Below are positions 6,656 to 8,502 of a stretch of 8,502 nucleotides of DNA, piece by piece. The notes below the pieces were generated by a model. The model searched no databases and was not told the origin of the DNA. It saw only the letters and a list, made by a program, of their open reading frames with translations. The position numbers and the translations under genes are program-made. The number at the start of each line of letters is the position of its first letter. The stretch's first letter is position 1. The stretch comes from Pontiella sp. (GTDB lineage Bacteria > Verrucomicrobiota > Kiritimatiellia > Kiritimatiellales > Pontiellaceae), in contig JAOZSZ010000029.1 in the NCBI GenBank assembly GCA_029939385.1, positions 2,051 through 10,552 of the forward strand. Reading direction: 5' to 3'.

Positions 6656-7987
6656 TTATTTACCCGCCATCATGGCTTCGATATCACCAGTCACTTCGCC
6701 GATGGGTTTGATGTCGAAGTTTTCGACCAACACATTGATCACATTCGGGGAGAGGAATGCGGGAAGAGTCGGGCCGAGGCGAATGCCTTTCACGCCGAGG
6801 AAGAGCAGGGCCAATAGAACGATAACCGCCTTTTGCTCATACCATGCGATGTCATACGAGATCGGCAGGTCGTTGATGTCGTCGAGGCCAAAGACTTCCT
6901 GAAGCTTCATGGCAATCACCGCGAGCGAATAGGAGTCGTTGCACTGTCCGGCATCGAGGACGCGCGGGATTCCGCCGATGTCGCCGAGGTCGAGCTTGTT
7001 GTAGCGATATTTCGCGCAACCAGCCGTCAGGATCACCGTATCTTTGGGCAGTTGTTCCGCCACTTCCGTATAGTAGTTCCGTCCTTTTTGACGCCCGTCG
7101 CAACCGGCCATAACCACAAAGCGCTTAATTGCGCCCGTCTTAACGGCATCCACTACTTTGTCGGCAAGAGCAATCACTTGGTCGTGCGCAAATCCACCCA
7201 CGATGCTTCCGGTTTCAATCTCAGTGGGTGCTTCACAGGTTTTTGCGAGCTCAATGATGGCCGAGAAATCCTTCTCTCCATTCGGTCCGGTTGGAATGTG
7301 CGTAACGCCAGGATATCCAACTGCGCTAGTCGTAAAGATACGATCTTTATAGGCATCTTTTACTGGAGTGATGCAGTTCGTAGTCATGAGGATAGGACCA
7401 TTAAAGGAGGTAAACTCTGTACCTTGTTTCCACCATGCATTGCCATAGTTTCCGATAAAGTTATCGTATTTTTTAAAGGCAGGATAGTAGTGCGCAGGAA
7501 GCATTTCGCTATGGGTGTAGATATCCACGCCGGAACCTTCGGCTTGTTTCAGCAACATTTCAAGATCCTTGAGATCATGACCTGAAATCAGAATGCCGGG
7601 CTTGTTGCTCACTCCAATATTAACGGTCGTTATCTCCGGATTTCCATAGGTGCTGGTGTTGGCGGCATCGAGGTTAGCCATGCCCATTACACCGAATTCG
7701 CCGGTTTTCATGGTCAGGGCAACCAGTTCATCGACGGACAGATCGCGTGTGGTTGAGGCGAGGGCTTCCATTGCGAAGGCGTAGAGTTCCTCTTTTTCGA
7801 AGCCGAGTACGGCGGCATGTTCCGTGTAGGCGGCAACTCCTTTGAGGCCATAGATGATGAGCTCGCGCAGGGAGCGAACATCTTCGTTTTCTGTGGCAAG
7901 AACACCAACGCTTTTAGCTTTTTCAAGGAAGGCTTCTTTTCCTGCACCGGTCCAGGTGGCGGAATCGTGGGTTTCTTCTCCGCCCAC
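6656..7987 (-). CDS. hcp: Hcp C-terminal fragment with the hybrid-cluster domains
   Basis: The frame after the stop is open for 445 codons. A GTG at 7987, two codons past the stop, could in principle restart translation, giving 443 residues, but no Shine-Dalgarno precedes it. Numbered from that GTG, the hybrid-cluster ligands known from Desulfovibrio Hcp are all present: His137 (SGHDLKDL), Glu161 (THSEMLPAH), Cys205 (TTNCITP), Cys296 (AGCDG, the persulfide position), Cys324 ([10 protein letters not shown]), Cys349 (DAGQCND) and Glu384 (WYEQKA). Such complete conservation suggests the gene was under selection until very recently, or still is. Confidence 0.8.
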   Translation of the reverse strand: MGGEETHDSATWTGAGKEAFLEKAKSVGVLATENEDVRSLRELIIYGLKGVAAYTEHAAVLGFEKEELYAFAMEALASTTRDLSVDELVALTMKTGEFGVMGMANLDAANTSTYGNPEITTVNIGVSNKPGILISGHDLKDLEMLLKQAEGSGVDIYTHSEMLPAHYYPAFKKYDNFIGNYGNAWWKQGTEFTSFNGPILMTTNCITPVKDAYKDRIFTTSAVGYPGVTHIPTGPNGEKDFSAIIELAKTCEAPTEIETGSIVGGFAHDQVIALADKVVDAVKTGAIKRFVVMAGCDGRQKGRNYYTEVAEQLPKDTVILTAGCAKYRYNKLDLGDIGGIPRVLDAGQCNDSYSLAVIAMKLQEVFGLDDINDLPISYDIAWYEQKAVIVLLALLFLGVKGIRLGPTLPAFLSPNVINVLVENFDIKPIGEVTGDIEAMMAGK

Positions 7988-7993
7988 TTCAGC

Positions 7994-8275
7994 TTACAGA
8001 GCATCACGCACCACGATGGCCTGCTCGATGAGTTCCACGAAGCGGTCTTCATCAAAGTTGGCGTTGGTGATGGTGGCGAAGAGGGCTTCCATAATGAAGC
8101 GACCCGCTTCTTTGTTTACCGTCTCAGATTTCTCGCCCCAAATTGAAATACCTTTCAATAGGTGAACCAAAAGGTCTTGTAGGTTTGCGGTTGATTCATC
8201 TTTTCCGCAGACGCCTCGAATGGTGCAGCCTTCATTTTTTGCCGTTTCTTGACACTGATAGCAGAACATACTCAT
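7994..8275 (-). CDS. hcp: Hcp N-terminal fragment with the [4Fe-4S] cluster motif
   Basis: If the TAA is real and obeyed, translation from 8275 yields 93 residues. They contain the four N-terminal cluster cysteines Cys5, Cys8, Cys17 and Cys23 (C-x2-C-x8-C-x5-C), the spacing of class I Hcp from anaerobes with a cubane cluster, unlike the longer spacing of the E. coli type. The segment goes on with FATITNANFDEDRF, typical of the first helical domain, and ends at VRDAL. The rest of that domain is missing from this fragment, so it would probably not form a functional enzyme by itself. Confidence 0.8.
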   Translation of the reverse strand: MSMFCYQCQETAKNEGCTIRGVCGKDESTANLQDLLVHLLKGISIWGEKSETVNKEAGRFIMEALFATITNANFDEDRFVELIEQAIVVRDAL

Positions 8276-8331
8276 ATTATTTCTCCTTGGTTAATAAGTT
8301 AAATAGATCCGATTACTTTTATTCTAAAAAC

Positions 8332-8379
8332 GCAGGCTATTATGTTCATCTATTTAATCCAATCCTTGATTTGGGTCAA
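8332..8379 (-). promoter_or_regulatory. FNR/CRP-family site and class II-type promoter of hcp
   Basis: On the minus strand 8379-8366 reads TTGACCCAAATCAA, a 13 of 14 match counting free spacer positions to the FNR/DNR consensus TTGAT-N4-ATCAA. A -10-like CATAAT (5 of 6) lies at 8344-8339, which would put the start of transcription near 8332. The box centre then falls at about -40.5, within one base of the -41.5 position of class II FNR/CRP activation. The hcp leader would be about 57 bases. FNR, DNR and HcpR-type regulators are known to control hcp in other bacteria; which one acts here cannot be told from this window. Confidence 0.65.
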
Positions 8380-8502
8380 GAGGACAAAAAAAGTCCAACT
8401 TTTCTGTTAGGGCCTTTTATGAGGGTATGGATAACGCCTCTTCTCACATCACACTAAGTCGGGGTTGGGAATTGCATGAGCGGGCAGAGCGAGTCAAAAT
8501 GC
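8380..8502. other. region upstream of hcp without a recognisable gene
   Basis: This stretch holds a small GGAC-(A)7-GTCC inverted repeat at 8382-8396, next to the FNR-like site, and otherwise short open frames without family resemblance. An ATG at 8476 opens nine codons to the window edge on the plus strand and could begin a divergent gene, but nothing supports it beyond a loose GGGA upstream. Confidence 0.4.

Larger units (their letters stand above)
6656..8275 (-). pseudogene. hcp: class I hybrid cluster protein (Hcp) gene interrupted by an in-frame stop
   Basis: Hcp carries a [4Fe-4S] cluster and a hybrid Fe-S-O cluster; it is linked to nitric oxide and nitrosative stress, with NO reductase or protein S-nitrosylase roles reported and hydroxylamine reductase as the older name. 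From ATG 8275 to the TAA at 6656 one frame spans 539 codons before the final stop, close to the usual size of 540-555. Only a TAA at 7996-7994 (codon 94) breaks it. The start has a strong Shine-Dalgarno AAGGAG (8288-8283) seven bases away; a second ATG two codons later is less well placed. Sequence on both sides aligns to Hcp with no insertion, deletion or frame change, so this looks like one point change. TAA ends other genes here, so global stop reassignment is unlikely. It may be a true nonsense allele, a read error, or suppressed. Confidence 0.85.

Noticed and set aside
6833..7585. A 250-codon plus-strand open frame inside hcp.
   Set aside because: It is the shadow of conserved hcp codons on the opposite strand, without a ribosome binding site or family features.
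7994..7996. Selenocysteine or pyrrolysine recoding, or an alternative genetic code, at the hcp stop.
   Set aside because: The codon is TAA, not TGA or TAG. TAA also ends typA, the RRM gene, can and the flavoprotein gene at sensible lengths, and the position is a variable linker in Hcp, not a catalytic residue.
8476..8502. A possible divergent gene starting at ATG 8476.
   Set aside because: Only nine codons are visible, with no convincing Shine-Dalgarno or recognisable sequence, so it cannot be told from chance.

Overview
The window carries ordinary bacterial chromosomal genes: no phage, transposon, CRISPR or plasmid signature is visible. The host looks like an anaerobic or microaerobic bacterium. 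The hybrid cluster protein has the C-x2-C-x8-C-x5-C cluster motif typical of strict anaerobes, and its gene has an FNR/CRP-type site upstream. A short RRM protein with a glycine/RGG tail beside typA, together with the general look of RuvA and RuvB, is compatible with the PVC superphylum (Verrucomicrobiota/Kiritimatiellota). That placement is an impression from the protein sequences, not a demonstrated assignment.

Layout, left to right. Positions 1-1029 (minus) hold ruvA and the first 146 codons of ruvB, overlapping by an ATGA; together they encode the Holliday-junction branch-migration machine. Divergent from them is typA/bipA (1162-2973, plus), a ribosome-associated translational GTPase, followed by an RRM/RGG RNA-binding protein (3154-3519, plus) with an inverted-repeat-rich leader and a strong intrinsic terminator. 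Converging on that terminator are a beta-carbonic anhydrase (3575-4177, minus) and, upstream of it on the same strand, a HI0933/YhiN-type FAD flavoprotein (4258-5499, minus). Divergent from the flavoprotein is a gene for an unrecognised exported protein (5610-6560, plus), which ends in a bidirectional terminator shared with hcp (6656-8275, minus).

The most notable points are in hcp. The reading frame is conserved over the whole class I Hcp length but is interrupted by an in-frame TAA at 7994-7996, in the linker between the N-terminal [4Fe-4S] segment and the hybrid-cluster part. All expected metal ligands remain on both sides, and a hairpin can be drawn just downstream of the stop. Upstream lies a near-consensus FNR/CRP-family 14-mer spaced from a -10 element as in a class II activated promoter. 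A recent nonsense mutation or a sequencing error is the simplest reading of the stop. I found no convincing new multi-gene system; the exported protein at 5610-6560 is the only gene I cannot assign to a family.
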